Below the pieces are notes generated by a model. That model was not told the DNA's origin and did no database searches. It saw only the letters and a program-made list of their open reading frames with translations. A stretch of DNA of 64,000 nt from Candidatus Chloroploca sp. Khr17 (lineage in GTDB: Bacteria > Chloroflexota > Chloroflexia > Chloroflexales > Chloroflexaceae), in assembly GCF_004138165.1 (NCBI RefSeq), contig NZ_RYFF01000002.1, forward strand, positions 203,475 through 267,474. The letters are read 5' to 3'. A program made the translations under genes and the position numbers. Shown here in pieces: positions 50,241 to 59,304 of this stretch. How positions within the stretch are numbered: the stretch's first letter is position 1; each line of letters opens with the position of its first letter.

Positions 50241-52721
50241 ATGCGATTAGAGCGCTTCACCGAAAAGGCGCAAGATGCATTTCAGACTGCTCAGGAAATT
50301 ATGCAAGAGCAGCACCATACTCAGCTAGATGTCGAACACGTCTTCCTGGCGATGTTGCGCCAGAAGGATGGCCTCGCTCAACGTACCATGGTGCGTTTGC
50401 AGGTTGAGCCTGAGGTCATCTCACAGCGCGTTGAGCGTGAACTTGAGAAATCCCCCAAGGTGTATGGTCAATATGGTTTTGATAATCGCGTCTATGTTAC
50501 CCCGCGAACCCAGCGTCTGGTCAAGCGCGCTGAAGAAGAGGCCGCTCGCCTCGGTGATAAGTATGTCGGCATTGATCATTTGCTGATTGCACTCAGTGGT
50601 GAACGTGAAGGTGCGTCGGCGCGGATTCTGAATAGTTTTAATATCGATCAGGAACGGATCTATCAGGCGCTGATGGAGATCCGAGGTTCCCAGCGTTCCG
50701 ATGATCCTACCGCCGAGAGTCGCTATGAGGTGCTGGAGAAGTATAGTACCGACCTCACCCAGATGGCGCGGGAAGGTAAACTCGATCCGGTCATTGGCCG
50801 TGAGTCAGAGATTATCCGCGTGATCCGCATTCTTTCGCGGCGCACCAAGAATAATCCTGTGCTGGTCGGCGAAACTGGGGTTGGCAAGACGGCCATTGCC
50901 GAGGGCCTGGCGCAGCGCCTTGTCAGTGGCGATGTTCCGCCGACCCTCCGCGATCGCAAGCTGCTCGCGCTCGATCTCGCCGGGATGGTGGCTGGCTCAA
51001 AGTTTCGTGGTGAGTTCGAAGAGCGCCTCAAGGCGGTGATGGAAGAGGTGCGGAGTGCTCAGGGCAAAGTGCTGCTCTTTATTGATGAATTGCATACGGT
51101 TGTTGGAGCCGGCGCAGCCGCTGGCAGCATTGATGCCAGCAATATGCTCAAGCCAGCCCTGAGCCGCGGTGAGATCCAGGTTGTCGGAGCGACGACAATT
51201 GATGAGTATCGCAAGCATATCGAAAAAGAAGCTGCTCTCGAGCGCCGCTTCAGTCCCGTTTTTGTTGAAGAACCGGATCTCGAAACGACCTTGTTGATGT
51301 TACGTGGTTTGCGCAAACGCTATGAAGATCATCATCAGTTGACGATTAGCGATGATGCGCTCAATGCGGCCGTGCAGCTCTCTAGTCGCTATATCAATGA
51401 TCGCTTTTTGCCCGATAAGGCGATTGATTTGATTGATGAAGCCAGTGCCAAGTTGCGCATTGATATCTTTGCGATGCCGACTCCGCTGAAGGAGAAAGAA
51501 GCTGAGTTGCACCGCTTGCAACAGGAAGAGGAGGAGTCTGGCGCACGGCGTGAATATGAAAAGGCTGCGTTGCTGCGTGCGGAATTCCTTGCCTTGCAGA
51601 ATGAGTTTGATCAAGAGCGCGATGCTTGGCTCAAGTCGGCGAACCTCGATGAAGTTGTTGATGATGAGGATGTTGCGCAGATTGTTTCGAGTTGGACAGG
51701 GGTGCCCGTCAGTCGGATGCTCGAAACCGAGCGCGAAAAGCTTGTCCATATGGAGGAACGCCTCCACGAGCGCGTGATTGGTCAGCACGAAGCAATTGTT
51801 GCCCTCTCTGATGCGATTCGCCGCGCCCGCAGTGGCCTGCGTGATCATCGTCGCCCGATCGGTAGTTTTATCTTCGTTGGCCCCACTGGCGTCGGCAAGA
51901 CTGAGCTTGCCAAGGCCCTCGCTGAGTTTCTGTTTGATAGCGATGATGCCCTGACGCGGGTTGATATGAGTGAGTTCCAAGAGCGCCACACGGTCAGTCG
52001 GTTGATCGGTGCCCCTCCTGGTTATGTTGGCTATGATGAGGGTGGGCAGTTGACCGAGAGCATCAGGCGGCGCCCGTATCAGGTGGTGCTCTTTGATGAG
52101 ATCGAGAAGGCGCATCCCGATGTCTTTAATGCGTTGCTCCAGGTGCTTGATGATGGCCGTCTTACCGATGGGCAGGGACGTACGGTTGACTTCCGCAATA
52201 CCGTCATCATTATGACGAGCAATGCCGGCACCGAGCATCTGCAGGGTGGGAGCATCGGTTTTTCGGCAGGGAGTCGGTCGGCGAAAACAGTTGATCTCAA
52301 CGAAGCCCGCAAGAAGGTCTTTGATGCCATGCGCCAGACCTTCCGGCCCGAGTTTCTCAATCGCATTGATGACACGATTCTCTTCCATCCATTGACGATG
52401 GAGGATCTGACCTGTATCGTTGATCTCCAGATTGCCGAACTCGTTGAGCGTCTCCGCGAGCAGAAGATTGCTTTGAGCCTCACCAATGCTGCCAAGGAGT
52501 TTCTGGTCGTCGAGGGCTTTAATCCGGTCTATGGTGCTCGTCCGTTGCGCCGAACGATTCAGCGCCTCGTTGAGACACCGATCTCGCGTGAGTTGCTGCG
52601 TGGCATCTTCAAGGAAGGTGACGCGATTGAGGTTGATCTTGAACATGGGCAACTCGTCTTCCATCGCGGCGATGTGCTCACGATCGCGACAACACGTTCG
52701 ACGGAACCGATGGGTGCGTGA
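50241..52721 (+). CDS. clpC: ATP-dependent Clp protease ATPase subunit (ClpC type)
   Basis: 826 residues. Double Clp_N repeat ([39 protein letters not shown]), first AAA+ module (Walker [18 protein letters not shown], Walker [15 protein letters not shown]), a short middle domain with a UVR-like stretch ([19 protein letters not shown]), second AAA+ module ([33 protein letters not shown]) and a C-terminal D2 small domain. The IGF loop needed for docking ClpP is present at about residues 672-674 (GGSIGFSAG), and the short M-domain distinguishes it from ClpB. ATG at 50241 has GGGGA; a longer frame begins at 50199. Ends at a 31-bp-stem terminator. Confidence 0.93.
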   Translation: MRLERFTEKAQDAFQTAQEIMQEQHHTQLDVEHVFLAMLRQKDGLAQRTMVRLQVEPEVISQRVERELEKSPKVYGQYGFDNRVYVTPRTQRLVKRAEEEAARLGDKYVGIDHLLIALSGEREGASARILNSFNIDQERIYQALMEIRGSQRSDDPTAESRYEVLEKYSTDLTQMAREGKLDPVIGRESEIIRVIRILSRRTKNNPVLVGETGVGKTAIAEGLAQRLVSGDVPPTLRDRKLLALDLAGMVAGSKFRGEFEERLKAVMEEVRSAQGKVLLFIDELHTVVGAGAAAGSIDASNMLKPALSRGEIQVVGATTIDEYRKHIEKEAALERRFSPVFVEEPDLETTLLMLRGLRKRYEDHHQLTISDDALNAAVQLSSRYINDRFLPDKAIDLIDEASAKLRIDIFAMPTPLKEKEAELHRLQQEEEESGARREYEKAALLRAEFLALQNEFDQERDAWLKSANLDEVVDDEDVAQIVSSWTGVPVSRMLETEREKLVHMEERLHERVIGQHEAIVALSDAIRRARSGLRDHRRPIGSFIFVGPTGVGKTELAKALAEFLFDSDDALTRVDMSEFQERHTVSRLIGAPPGYVGYDEGGQLTESIRRRPYQVVLFDEIEKAHPDVFNALLQVLDDGRLTDGQGRTVDFRNTVIIMTSNAGTEHLQGGSIGFSAGSRSAKTVDLNEARKKVFDAMRQTFRPEFLNRIDDTILFHPLTMEDLTCIVDLQIAELVERLREQKIALSLTNAAKEFLVVEGFNPVYGARPLRRTIQRLVETPISRELLRGIFKEGDAIEVDLEHGQLVFHRGDVLTIATTRSTEPMGA

Positions 52722-52722
52722 T

Positions 52723-52793
52723 GCGTGAGGGTGGGTACGTAGAAACGGCCAGCTTAGCTGGCCGTTTCTACGTACCCACCCTCACGCTTTTTT
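52723..52793 (+). terminator. Exceptionally long terminator of clpC
   Basis: Perfect 31-bp arms (52723-52753 and 52757-52787) around TTA, with centre GGCCAGC/GCTGGCC and the flank GCGTGAGGGTGGGTACG repeated in reverse, then TTTTTT. Begins 2 nt after the stop codon. Confidence 0.85.
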
Positions 52794-52906
52794 ATGGATT
52801 ACAAGTCTGTCATAAGACAACAAGGCCTTTTTGCGGTACAATTATTTTTATAAATCACTTGACGTATATCTTCTACGTTTTGCTATGGCAATGAAGCCCC
52901 AGTGAG

Positions 52907-53974
52907 GTGTATGTGCATACGGTTCCTACTACCAAGCCTATGTCAAAGCGCAAGAGTCGTACGATCCGTCTGCATCAAGCCCTCGAAGGCTATGGGCTTT
53001 TCCTCGCCGCAGCCCGTGATCTTGATCCTCTGCCCAGACTTCGCGATCTCGCATGCGATTGGATGTATGCGGAAGAAGTTGTGATTCATATCCCCGCTGG
53101 CTTGACTTCCCTCCACTGTAACGATAGCAATAAAATATGTGGTTCGATTCAGATTGGAAGACAGGTTGTTGGTGCAATTGAAGTCTATCGTTCACATCCG
53201 TTTGACGAGGATGATCGCGCCTTGCTTGCCACGCTCGGCAAGATGATTGGCGCTGCGCTTGAACACCATTCATTGCAGAGTCAAATCGCATCGCACGCGC
53301 TTGAAGCTCGGGCTTATAGTGATACGCTTGATCGTTTGCTCGATTTTGGCCGTCAGGTTGTTCATGGGGCGGCAACTCCTCTTGCGTTGACAAGCCTTAT
53401 TGTGTCCCAGATCCCTGTCATGGTCAGTGGCGAACGTGCTTCCCTCTTGTTGTTACCTGATGAAACGGGTGATGAACCTGTGCTGGTGCTGAGTGACGGT
53501 ACCATGACGACGACTGAACGTGCAATTCAGGTGAGTGAGCAGGGGCTCGTCGCGATGGTGCTCGATGATCGCTTGCCGATCATTATTGATGAGACTGATA
53601 CTGACCGTCGCTGGCTCAGCCTGCCTATGCATCAGACCGATACGCCGACCCGTTGTGCGATGGCGGTTCCGTTGCTCTGGGGGAGTCACGTCGTCGGTGT
53701 GCTGACGGTGACAACTTCGCAGAGTCGCCTCTTTAGTCCGACCCACCTTAATCTCCTCGAACTCGTGGCTTGTCATGTCTCGCTCGCGGTTCACGCGGCG
53801 CTCCTCGATGCTCGCATCGCCGCGAACGCAGCAATGATGGGGGCCATGGCAACCTATCTCGAAACGGCTCTGCATGCTATTCAGGCTGGTGATGCGACTG
53901 CTCTGGCAACGGTTGCGGTCGTCGCCGAACGGTTGCGGGACGAGCAGCAGAGTTTGCTCGGCAAGGCTTCGTGA
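52907..53974 (+). CDS. GAF-domain protein
   Basis: 355 residues. Residues ~60-125 resemble a partial GAF (KICGSIQIGRQVVGAIEVYR, FDEDDRALLATLGKMIGAAL); residues ~165-310 form a clearer GAF domain (SLIVSQIPVMVSGERASLLL, ERAIQVSEQGLVAMVLDDRL, CAMAVPLLWGSHVVGVLTVT). A helical tail follows, with no kinase or output domain visible. Probably binds a small ligand and acts with a partner. The start is uncertain: GTG 52907, GTG 52913 (GAGG five bases upstream) or ATG 52940. Confidence 0.75.
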   Translation: MYVHTVPTTKPMSKRKSRTIRLHQALEGYGLFLAAARDLDPLPRLRDLACDWMYAEEVVIHIPAGLTSLHCNDSNKICGSIQIGRQVVGAIEVYRSHPFDEDDRALLATLGKMIGAALEHHSLQSQIASHALEARAYSDTLDRLLDFGRQVVHGAATPLALTSLIVSQIPVMVSGERASLLLLPDETGDEPVLVLSDGTMTTTERAIQVSEQGLVAMVLDDRLPIIIDETDTDRRWLSLPMHQTDTPTRCAMAVPLLWGSHVVGVLTVTTSQSRLFSPTHLNLLELVACHVSLAVHAALLDARIAANAAMMGAMATYLETALHAIQAGDATALATVAVVAERLRDEQQSLLGKAS

Positions 53975-54102
53975 CCCAATGCTTTGTCGCTGTGTTGTAA
54001 CTTCTGTTCCCCAGGTGATACTTGCAGAACGGTGTCCATTGTCATATCATGACAATGATCTGCTTCGCTGCGGTCATGTTGATGAAGGGACGTTGGACAC
54101 CG

Positions 54103-56280
54103 ATGCAAAGCGCGCTCGCCGGACAGCCGTTTCTCCTTGGCCTTGCCTTTGTTGTAATCATTCTTGTAGTGGTTGCCGTCGTTTTTGTTGTCCTGCGCTT
54201 GCGTAGACCATCAGTTGAAGCTATTGATCCTACGACCCTTGATGTGAGCACGACGCTTGATGATACGCTCGATTTTGCCTCACTGGTTGCTCAGGATCAG
54301 CCTGATTTTGAGGCGAATGGCTACCCTTCCCTCTCTTTTGATGCTGACGGTGATGAGTATCCTTCGATTGCGCCCGAGGAAGAACCAGAGGGTTGGCGTG
54401 AGCGTTTCGCACGCTTGCCGCTCACGTCCAGGCTGCTCTTGATTCTGGCCCCCCTCTTGATGTTGCTCGGGCTCTTTGGACTGTTGCTTCTGTTGCCGAC
54501 GGCTGACGAACCCGAGATTATTCTTGTCGAGCCTACCCCCATTCCGGTGACGTTGCTCGTGCAGAGTGCCTCGGTTGCGCGGGCCGATCCCCTGACGGTG
54601 ACGATTGCTGGCGCAAGTACTGGTTTGCCTGATGGTACGGTTGTCCGCGCCGAGATGTTTGAAGATGACTTCCCTTTTCCCTGGTTTGACGCTGAGTTGG
54701 CGACGGCACGGGTGAGGAATAATCGCCTCGAGTTTCAGATTCCACGGGCCGCTGATGCACCTCAGCCGGTTGAAACGCGCCAGTATACGGTCAGGCTCTT
54801 TGGCCCTGATGATGAGGTGGCGAGTGTTCCAGCTGAACTGATTGTCCCGTCAATTGGCGGGATTGCCGATAGCTTCTTTAATCGTCCGGTGGCGCAGGTT
54901 CCGACGCCAACACCAACCCCGACGCCAACAGCGACGCTGTTCCCTGAACCCGAGTCGGGGGTGCCTACTGATGATCCGGCGCTTGAAGGTTCGGCAACGG
55001 CTACGCCTACGGTTGCTGGGCCGATTGGCGAAGGTACTCCGCCGCCAATGCCAACGCTGGCCCTGACGACGGTACCGCCTACAGCGGTTCCTCCGCCAAT
55101 TCAGCCAACCCTGGTGCAACCAACCGCACTTCCTCTGCCAACGGCGTTGCCGCAACCAACGCCAACCGATGATCCAGTGGTGGTTGCGCCAACCACGCCT
55201 CCGCTCACGCCGATTGATCCGGCACCACCACCGACGGCGACACCCGAGCCACAACCAACTCTGCCGCCGCCACCGACGGTGCCACCGCCGCCGCCCGCCG
55301 ATGTGCTCAGTGGCGATATCCGCTGGTCCCGCGAGCAGGGGCCACTCCGCATTGAACGTAATGTCCAAATTGCTCCCGGTAGCGAGTTGATCATCGAGCC
55401 TGGGGTGGAGGTGCAGCTTGCGCCTGGGGTTGCGATCTTTGTGGATGGCGGTCGGTTGCTTGTCCTTGGGCAGCCTGATCAGCCTGTCCGTTTCATTAGC
55501 GCAACTGGTGAGCGCTGGAACGGGATTTTTGTGCGCCCCAATAGCTTTGTGGTGCTGGAACATGCCGAGGTGCGCGGCGCGGGGCTTGGTGGCACCCTCC
55601 TGGCGAGTGAGCGTAGCGAGTTGATCGTGCGTTCGACCCGCTTTACCGATAATGGTGGGGCGATTTTGCTCAACGATACACGCCTCGAGATGCGCGATAG
55701 CGAAGTGACCGGCAATGATATGCCGTTTGGCCCCGCGTTGGAGGCGACGTATGGGCGTGGCAATTTCATCACGCTCACCAATAACCGCTTTGGTGGCAAT
55801 CGGTTGAGTGAGGGTGCGCCGCAGGTGCGTATCAGCAACCGCAGCACCTTTGAGACCCTGAATCTGACCGTTGAAGGCAATTTGATCCGTGGGGGCGCAC
55901 CTAATCTGCAACTCACGACGAATGGGCCGTTGCAGGGAACAGTCGGTTGCAATGCGCTGGTTGGCGATGCGCAGGGCTTTGGTCTTCGTACGCAGACCCC
56001 TCAGGTCAACCCCAATGGGGTGCCGCCGATGGCCTTGCGCATCGAAAACAACCTGATTGACGAGCATCTCCCGCCAATTATTCCGGTCTATCTGCGGTAT
56101 GGTCTGGGACGTGGTGCGACGAGCGAGATTCTGCTTGACATGCGCAACAACTGGTGGGGTGAAGCCTCTGGTCCCTATGAACCCGAGACCAATCCACTTG
56201 GCCGAGGCGACTCGGTGGGCAACAATATCATCTATGCCCCGTGGCTCACGGCCCCACCCTCTTGCCTACCGCCGCAATGA
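54103..56280 (+). CDS. Membrane-anchored surface protein: proline-rich stalk and right-handed beta-helix
   Basis: 725 residues. First transmembrane helix about 9-31 (FLLGLAFVVIILVVVAVVFV); an acidic segment; second helix about 107-130 (LLLILAPLLMLLGLFGLLLL). Residues ~140-255 form a beta-rich domain; ~265-405 is a Pro/Thr/Ala-rich stalk (TPTPTPTPTATLFPEP, PPPPTVPPPPPADV). The C-terminal ~310 residues look like a pectate-lyase-type right-handed beta-helix: GVEVQLAPGVAIFVDGGRLL, RWNGIFVRPNSFVVLEHAEV, VRSTRFTDNGGAILLNDTRL, ending with the family motif NNWWGEASGP. No catalytic residues are obvious; adhesion or polysaccharide binding is inferred. Start ATG 54103 is chosen because it directly precedes the first helix; the frame opens at 54022. 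Confidence 0.75.
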   Translation: MQSALAGQPFLLGLAFVVIILVVVAVVFVVLRLRRPSVEAIDPTTLDVSTTLDDTLDFASLVAQDQPDFEANGYPSLSFDADGDEYPSIAPEEEPEGWRERFARLPLTSRLLLILAPLLMLLGLFGLLLLLPTADEPEIILVEPTPIPVTLLVQSASVARADPLTVTIAGASTGLPDGTVVRAEMFEDDFPFPWFDAELATARVRNNRLEFQIPRAADAPQPVETRQYTVRLFGPDDEVASVPAELIVPSIGGIADSFFNRPVAQVPTPTPTPTPTATLFPEPESGVPTDDPALEGSATATPTVAGPIGEGTPPPMPTLALTTVPPTAVPPPIQPTLVQPTALPLPTALPQPTPTDDPVVVAPTTPPLTPIDPAPPPTATPEPQPTLPPPPTVPPPPPADVLSGDIRWSREQGPLRIERNVQIAPGSELIIEPGVEVQLAPGVAIFVDGGRLLVLGQPDQPVRFISATGERWNGIFVRPNSFVVLEHAEVRGAGLGGTLLASERSELIVRSTRFTDNGGAILLNDTRLEMRDSEVTGNDMPFGPALEATYGRGNFITLTNNRFGGNRLSEGAPQVRISNRSTFETLNLTVEGNLIRGGAPNLQLTTNGPLQGTVGCNALVGDAQGFGLRTQTPQVNPNGVPPMALRIENNLIDEHLPPIIPVYLRYGLGRGATSEILLDMRNNWWGEASGPYEPETNPLGRGDSVGNNIIYAPWLTAPPSCLPPQ

Positions 56281-56297
56281 ATGGGGGTGTGGAGGTT

Positions 56298-56344
56298 TGT
56301 GCGCACGAAAACGGTCAGCGTAGCTGACCGTTTTTGTGCGCACA
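56298..56344. terminator. Long bidirectional terminator
   Basis: 22-bp arms (56298-56319, 56323-56344) with one mismatch around GTA, centre GGTCAGC/GCTGACC and AAAA/TTTT inside the stem. Between the convergent beta-helix protein and aminotransferase genes. Confidence 0.75.
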
Positions 56345-56363
56345 CTTGACATTCTTGTTGGCG

Positions 56364-57707
56364 CTACTTGCAGACAGCGGTGATCGACTCGCCAATAATC
56401 GCCACCATGCGATCAATTGTTTCAACGGGCGTTACCAGGGGTGGTGCAATGCAGATCGTATCACCAACGACACGGGTAAAGAGCCCGCGGCTCGTCATCT
56501 CTTTCTGCACACGACCGCCAACGTTCTCGGCTGGGGGGAAGGCGGCTTTGGTTGCCTTATCAGCGACCAGTTCAACGGCTGCCATCATGCCCTTGCCGCG
56601 CACATTGCCGACACCTGCGAGCGTGCCGAGTTCGTTGAGGGCGTTGTTCATATGCGCTCCGACCTCGGCGGCGCGGGCAACCAGCCCTTCGCGTTCAATC
56701 AGGTCGATGTTGGCCAGGGCAACCGCACACGACGTCGGGTGGCCCGAATAGGTAAAGGCGTGCATCCAGCGCTTCTCACCCGGCACCGTCTCGATCACAT
56801 CGCGGATCGTATCATTGACCCCGATGCCGCCGAGGGGGACGTAGCCCGAGGTAATGCCTTTGGCAAACTGGATAATATCCGGCTCGATGCCGTAGTCTTC
56901 CAGGCCAAACCAGCGTCCCGTGCGGCCAAAGCCAGTAATGACCTCATCGGCGATCAGCAGCACTTCATAGGTATCGCAGATCTCACGGATCCGTCGGAAA
57001 TAGTCGTCTTGAGGCACAATGACGCCACCGGCACCCTGAATCGGCTCGGCAATGAAACCGGCGACCGTCTCGGGGCCTTCGCGCAGAAGCGCCGCTTCGA
57101 GCAGATTCGCCGCAGCGATACCGTCACTCACCTCGGGGGTTGGATTGACAAACCGATAGGGATAGGGCGAGTCGATATGAACAAACCCGGGAACACGCGG
57201 CTCGAACATCGGCCAGTAGGCCGGTAACCCGGTGGCGCTCATAGCGGCCATCGTGACGCCGTGGTAGCCCTTGATCCGTGAAATGAACTTGACTTTGTCG
57301 GGCTTGCCGACGGCCTTCCAATAGAAACGGGCCGTCTTGAAGCTACTCTCGGTGCTCTCGGCCCCGCCACTCGTAAAGAAGAAGGTGTTGATCGAGGGGT
57401 ACATCAACTCAGCCAACTTCTCGCCCAGTTTGATCGTCGGCAGATTGGAACTGCCAACATACGACGAGTAGTAGGCGAGTTGCTGCATCTGCTCGTACGC
57501 AGCGCGGGCCAATTCCTCACGCCCATGGCCCACATTGACGTTCCACAAGCCACTGAGCCCATCAATAAATTCCTGGCCGTGCATATCCGTGACGATGGCC
57601 CCCTGGCCGCGTACCCAGAGTTTCATTGCCTGGTGCGCACTGGGATGGTAGAGCGAGTGCAAGACGTGGGCGTGATCACTCTCAATCAGGTCATGATCGA
57701 TCAACAC
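56364..57707 (-). CDS. Class III omega-aminotransferase
   Basis: 447 residues. PLP fold type I: FFTSGGAESTESSFKTARFY, SRIKGYHGVTMAAMSATG, FIAEPIQGAGGVIVPQDDYF, LLIADEVITGFGRTGRWFGL, Schiff-base Lys283 in IIQFAKGITSGYVPLGGIGV. Motifs place it with beta-alanine/taurine/putrescine-pyruvate aminotransferases, not with GabT; the exact amino donor is unknown. GTG at 57707 (or TTG at 57704) follows AAGGAGGAG; the frame runs upstream to 57998 through an intergenic hairpin and is not coding there. Distinct from the aminotransferase at 9053. Confidence 0.88.
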   Translation of the reverse strand: MLIDHDLIESDHAHVLHSLYHPSAHQAMKLWVRGQGAIVTDMHGQEFIDGLSGLWNVNVGHGREELARAAYEQMQQLAYYSSYVGSSNLPTIKLGEKLAELMYPSINTFFFTSGGAESTESSFKTARFYWKAVGKPDKVKFISRIKGYHGVTMAAMSATGLPAYWPMFEPRVPGFVHIDSPYPYRFVNPTPEVSDGIAAANLLEAALLREGPETVAGFIAEPIQGAGGVIVPQDDYFRRIREICDTYEVLLIADEVITGFGRTGRWFGLEDYGIEPDIIQFAKGITSGYVPLGGIGVNDTIRDVIETVPGEKRWMHAFTYSGHPTSCAVALANIDLIEREGLVARAAEVGAHMNNALNELGTLAGVGNVRGKGMMAAVELVADKATKAAFPPAENVGGRVQKEMTSRGLFTRVVGDTICIAPPLVTPVETIDRMVAIIGESITAVCK

Positions 57708-57895
57708 AACTCCTCCTTGCCAACAATAAGCGATTCCGCCTGACCGACGAAACCGCTGCGCTGCGTGTATTCTGACAGATGTGGGTTTGATTCTACTCGA
57801 TATCACGGTGCTCTGCAAGGTGAACGCCTGTGGTTGCAAGGCTTGAGGAACCTCGTCCGCTGGTGCGTGGATGCGCCGAGGCGAAGCACCCCAGG

Positions 57896-57952
57896 CTTTG
57901 CTATGGCGTGATGGGTGGTGGCTTCGCCACCACCCATCACGCCATAGCAAAG
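57896..57952. repeat. 27-bp perfect hairpin in a divergent promoter region
   Basis: Arms 57896-57922 and 57926-57952 (CTTTGCTATGGCGTGATGGG... and its complement) around TTC. It lies upstream of both flanking genes, the aminotransferase on minus and the pilin on plus, so it cannot be an ordinary terminator for either. The rest of 57708-58041 holds only the pilin promoter. Confidence 0.85.
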
Positions 57953-57977
57953 TGGTAATAACCCCGTTCGATGCGTT

Positions 57978-57986
57978 TGATATAAT
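57978..57986 (+). promoter_or_regulatory. Extended -10 promoter of the first pilin-lectin gene
   Basis: TGATATAAT, 56 nt before the ATG at 58042; no clear -35. The perfect hairpin ends 26 nt upstream. Confidence 0.55.
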
Positions 57987-58041
57987 TAAGATAAGCACAC
58001 AACCAAGATTGCATTCTGTTACCGGAGCTCAGGAGATGTCG

Positions 58042-58740
58042 ATGCGGCTTTCATCTTCACAATCAGGCCAATCACTCGTTGAAATAGGGGCGCTGCTTGC
58101 GCTTGTCTCGCTGACCGCTATCCTTGGCCTCAGCATGATTGGCGTGAATCTCGACAATGTCTTTTGCCAAGTTGCCTCGGCGCTGGGTGGTGACGACGTT
58201 TGCGAAGTCGGCCCGCTCTTTCAGGAACCCTTTGATAACCTCAGTGCCTGGTACAAACAGTCTGGCAATTGGCAACTCAAGGATGGACAACTCTGCATCA
58301 AGGATGGGGGGCAGATCTTTCGTCCTGTTGAACCCAGTGATTATCGGATCCGCGTGGATCAAACAATGCTTTTCAGCGGAAATGGTCACGGTGTCTTCTT
58401 TCGGGCGACGAATTTTGTTTCGCCTGCGAAAGTCAATGGTTATACATTTCAGTATGACAAAGGTTTGAATCAATTTGTGATGCGCAAGTGGACGGATGGA
58501 AGTGAAGCGAGTCCTTTTGCTCGTGTTGATGTGCCGGCGAATTATGATTGGTATAACACGAACCGCCGGATTGAACTCGAGGTGAAAGGCAATACCTTCA
58601 CGGCCTATATTGATGGAGTTCAAAAGCTAACGGGAACTGATACTAGTGCAACGCCATATACGACTGGTGGTGTTGGCTTGCGTACCTGGTATGGTAGCGA
58701 CGCCTGTTTCGATAATCTGAGCGTTACCGCGCTTCCATAG
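58042..58740 (+). CDS. Flp-type pilin fused to a lectin/laminin-G-like domain (copy 1)
   Basis: 232 residues. N-terminus MRLSSSQSG then QSLVEIGALLALV: a prepilin-peptidase site after Gly9 with Glu at +5 (E14) and one hydrophobic helix, as in Flp/Tad pilins (tail GVNLDNVFCQVASALGG). Residues ~58-232 form a beta-sandwich like LamG/DUF1080: PFDNLSAWYKQSGNWQLKDG, YRIRVDQTMLFSGNGHGVFF, RRIELEVKGNTFTAYIDGVQ, FDNLSVTALP. Cysteines C42, C54, one in QLCIKDGG and one in DACFDN are shared with the paralogue at 59305. Start: AGGAG (58031-58035) suits the ATG at 58042; the ATG at 58036 is too close. Normal Flp pilins are only 50-80 residues. Confidence 0.75.
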   Translation: MRLSSSQSGQSLVEIGALLALVSLTAILGLSMIGVNLDNVFCQVASALGGDDVCEVGPLFQEPFDNLSAWYKQSGNWQLKDGQLCIKDGGQIFRPVEPSDYRIRVDQTMLFSGNGHGVFFRATNFVSPAKVNGYTFQYDKGLNQFVMRKWTDGSEASPFARVDVPANYDWYNTNRRIELEVKGNTFTAYIDGVQKLTGTDTSATPYTTGGVGLRTWYGSDACFDNLSVTALP

Positions 58741-58743
58741 GCT

Positions 58744-59202
58744 ATGAAAAAAAGAGACAAAGCTATGACGTTCCAGGATTCATTCAAGGATCTTGTGCCA
58801 GGATCCACCCCACCACCACCACCGCCACGCTGGCAAAAGCCCGTGCGGATCGCACTGATTGTGTTAAGCATCACCACCGGATTGCTGCTCGTCATCCGTC
58901 TCGTGCAGATGATGGATATTGTGCCGTCGGTTGCCGGTACAGGCAGTGGCACGGTGGCCGGCCAAGTGGTTGATCAGGCCGGACGGCCTCAACCTGCCGA
59001 AGTGATTATTCAGACGACCGATCTGATTGTGCAGACGGCCCCCGACGGGCGCTTTCAGATCGCTGGCGTCCCGGCTGGTGCCCAGGTACTGGTCGTTGCC
59101 CGTGACGGCGTTGCGGTTGAGTATCCGATCACCGTACGCAATGGTCAGACGATCAATGTTGGGACGGTCAAGTCGGAAACAACGACACAACCTGTGCGTT
59201 AG
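58744..59202 (+). CDS. Membrane-anchored carboxypeptidase-regulatory-like domain protein
   Basis: 152 residues. Cytoplasmic N-terminus with a proline run (STPPPPPPRWQ), a transmembrane helix about 34-56 (RIALIVLSITTGLLLVIRLV), then one carboxypeptidase-D regulatory-like beta-sandwich: GTVAGQVVDQAGRPQPAEVI, QTAPDGRFQIAGVPAGAQVL, YPITVRNGQTINVGTVK. Such domains bind or present other proteins at the surface. It begins 3 nt after the first pilin-lectin gene, so it is cotranscribed with it. Alternative start ATG at 58765. Confidence 0.7.
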   Translation: MKKRDKAMTFQDSFKDLVPGSTPPPPPPRWQKPVRIALIVLSITTGLLLVIRLVQMMDIVPSVAGTGSGTVAGQVVDQAGRPQPAEVIIQTTDLIVQTAPDGRFQIAGVPAGAQVLVVARDGVAVEYPITVRNGQTINVGTVKSETTTQPVR

Positions 59203-59246
59203 CTTTGGTCAAGGGAGACCAACGATGCATACACGAACTTACTAGA

Positions 59247-59261
59247 AGACCTGTGCGGTCT
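59247..59261. repeat. Degenerate copy of the CCTCACAGGTCT palindrome
   Basis: AGACCTGTGCGGTCT, self-complementary at its ends (AGACC/GGTCT); resembles one half of the repeats at 769 and 43101. In the 102-nt gap before the second pilin gene. Confidence 0.35.
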
Positions 59262-59304
59262 GCCGGGCACGCACTATGACGTCCTTCACCATTGGAGCAT
59301 TCCT

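Noticed and set aside
51300..52664. 454-codon open frame antisense to clpC
   Set aside because: Lies entirely within well-conserved ClpC coding sequence and has no recognisable motif or ribosome site.
57708..57998. 97-residue N-terminal extension of the aminotransferase at 56364
   Set aside because: Runs through the 27-bp hairpin and lies upstream of an ideal AAGGAGGAG-GTG start.
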